A stretch of DNA of 32,165 nucleotides from Kribbella catacumbae DSM 19601 (GTDB taxonomy: Bacteria > Actinomycetota > Actinomycetes > Propionibacteriales > Kribbellaceae): positions 1 to 32,165 of the forward strand of contig NZ_AQUZ01000086.1 of the NCBI RefSeq assembly GCF_000372465.1. The letters are read 5' to 3'. The notes under the pieces are model-generated. The model ran no database searches. It saw nothing but the letters and a program-made list of their open reading frames with translations, and was not told the origin of the DNA. The position numbers and the translations under genes are program-made. How positions within the stretch are numbered: position 1 is the first letter of the stretch; each line of letters begins with the position of its first letter. Below are positions 31,534-32,165 of this stretch, piece after piece.

Positions 31534-32165
31534 GTGAGTGGACAGGTAGCGTGGAGTTCGATTCGAGGAAGTGGGGGCAGGTGGTTGCGCACCCGAATAT
31601 TTGCCGTTTCGTTGTCAATGGTCGCTTCTGCGCTGGTGATGGCCAGCTTCGATGTGCAACTTGCGGAGGCAGGGGTCTTCCCATCGCAGCCTTCTGACAA
31701 TGGAAGCTTAGCGCCGTCAGCTATCGACGGTGACTTTGACGGCGACGGCCGCGCCGATATTGTGTTGGCCGGAGCAACGGGCTTCAATACATTGCCCATG
31801 GCGCGGTCTGATGGAACTGGCGGGTTCACGACCAGCAACAGGGCGGCCATAGAGTTTGGCGCCTGGGCTGCGGTCCCAGGCGTGAAGATCATCAATGGTG
31901 ACTTCAACAACGACGGCCGGACTGATATCGCGTTGACGGGTGGTCAGGGCTGGACGACGATTCCGCTGGCGTTGTCGAACGGCGACGGTAGATTTACTGT
32001 CACCAACAGTCCAGTGGGCGAGTTCGGTGGTTGGGCATCTCCGGCTGCAACGAAGGTCGTGAGTGGCGACTTCAACGCTGACGGCCGAACCGATATCGCA
32101 TTGACCGGCAGCCCGGGCTTCGTTTCCGTCCCGGTTGCCTTCTCGAAGGGGGATGGGACGTTCAC
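31534..32165 (+). CDS. Secreted FG-GAP/VCBS-repeat protein (5' part, runs off the window)
   Basis: At least 210 residues; the 3' end is beyond the window. The start is GTG 31534 or 31525, both behind AAGGAG (31516-31521). A long basic N-region (RWLRTR) and hydrophobic core (IFAVSLSMVASALVMASF) end at AEA near residue 46, a signal peptide. The mature part is built of 56-residue repeats, each opening with a calcium-loop of the form GDF(D/N)xDGR(T/A)DI, near residues 65, 121 and 177, followed by a TGxxGWxTIPLA-like stretch. Such repeats form beta-propeller blades (integrin-alpha-like) used in adhesion, carbohydrate binding or as stalks of secreted enzymes. A TTA codon lies at 31708-31710, so bldA-type leucine-tRNA control is possible. 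Codon use looks less GC-biased than in the neighbours. Confidence 0.85.
   Translation, partial: MSGQVAWSSIRGSGGRWLRTRIFAVSLSMVASALVMASFDVQLAEAGVFPSQPSDNGSLAPSAIDGDFDGDGRADIVLAGATGFNTLPMARSDGTGGFTTSNRAAIEFGAWAAVPGVKIINGDFNNDGRTDIALTGGQGWTTIPLALSNGDGRFTVTNSPVGEFGGWASPAATKVVSGDFNADGRTDIALTGSPGFVSVPVAFSKGDGTF

Noticed and set aside
1..32165. CRISPR array, tRNA or rRNA genes, prophage
   Set aside because: I saw no regularly spaced identical repeats, no cloverleaf with CCA-end context, and no phage structural genes or integrase.

Overview
The window is high-GC DNA with GTG/TTG starts, dense transcriptional regulators (SARP/AfsR and LAL families), a TatA protein and Sec-secreted calcium-binding proteins. 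This points to an actinomycete. A Kribbella- or Nocardioides-like member of Propionibacteriales is my guess from gene content; the sequence does not prove it.

Layout. 1-2.5 kb: a secreted RTX-type calcium-binding protein, an orphan signal-peptide frame, a polysaccharide deacetylase and a possible NUDIX remnant. 2.6-5 kb: a tandem GNAT acetyltransferase, then an ECF sigma factor gene overlapping a membrane-anchored partner. 5-8.5 kb: a large LuxR-type ATPase (LAL 1) and a second RTX-type protein. 8.5-11.2 kb: a PPOX-fold flavin/F420 protein divergent from a LacI regulator over a perfect 26-bp palindrome, then an aldo/keto reductase. 11.2-12.8 kb: a truncated LAL, a frameshifted methyltransferase and an AhpD-like protein. 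12.8-17 kb: LAL 2 and a berberine-bridge-type FAD oxidoreductase. 17-21 kb: a secreted fibronectin-III protein, a monooxygenase-fold/DUF1905 pair, a stand-alone SARP and a third RTX protein. 21-30.4 kb: an AfsR-like SARP-NB-ARC-TPR regulator, LAL 3, a second methyltransferase and a TPR-BTAD regulator. 30.4-32.2 kb: a lone tatA, an intergenic stretch with a transposase remnant, and the start of a secreted FG-GAP protein.

The most striking signal is non-coding. Upstream of seven transcription units lies the same direct repeat: two heptamers ending in TGGG (or close to it), separated by a 4-bp spacer whose two middle bases are always AA, giving an 11-bp period. The seven units are three RTX genes, the fibronectin-III gene, the monooxygenase/DUF1905 pair, tatA and the FG-GAP gene. 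All copies have the same orientation relative to the gene they precede. Five lie 51-55 bp before the start codon and two lie 81-82 bp before it. Direct heptamers at 11-bp period are the known binding architecture of SARP/AfsR regulators, and two such regulators lie here, each divergent from one of the targets. The two SARP genes also share a different conserved upstream element. I infer a local, previously unannotated regulon in which SARP-type proteins switch on a set of exported calcium-binding and adhesion-like proteins, perhaps for the cell surface or extracellular matrix.

A second repeat family (TCTGAGTAG, about 21-bp period) precedes both methyltransferase genes. Each of these follows a LAL gene; one of the two LAL-methyltransferase pairs is decaying.
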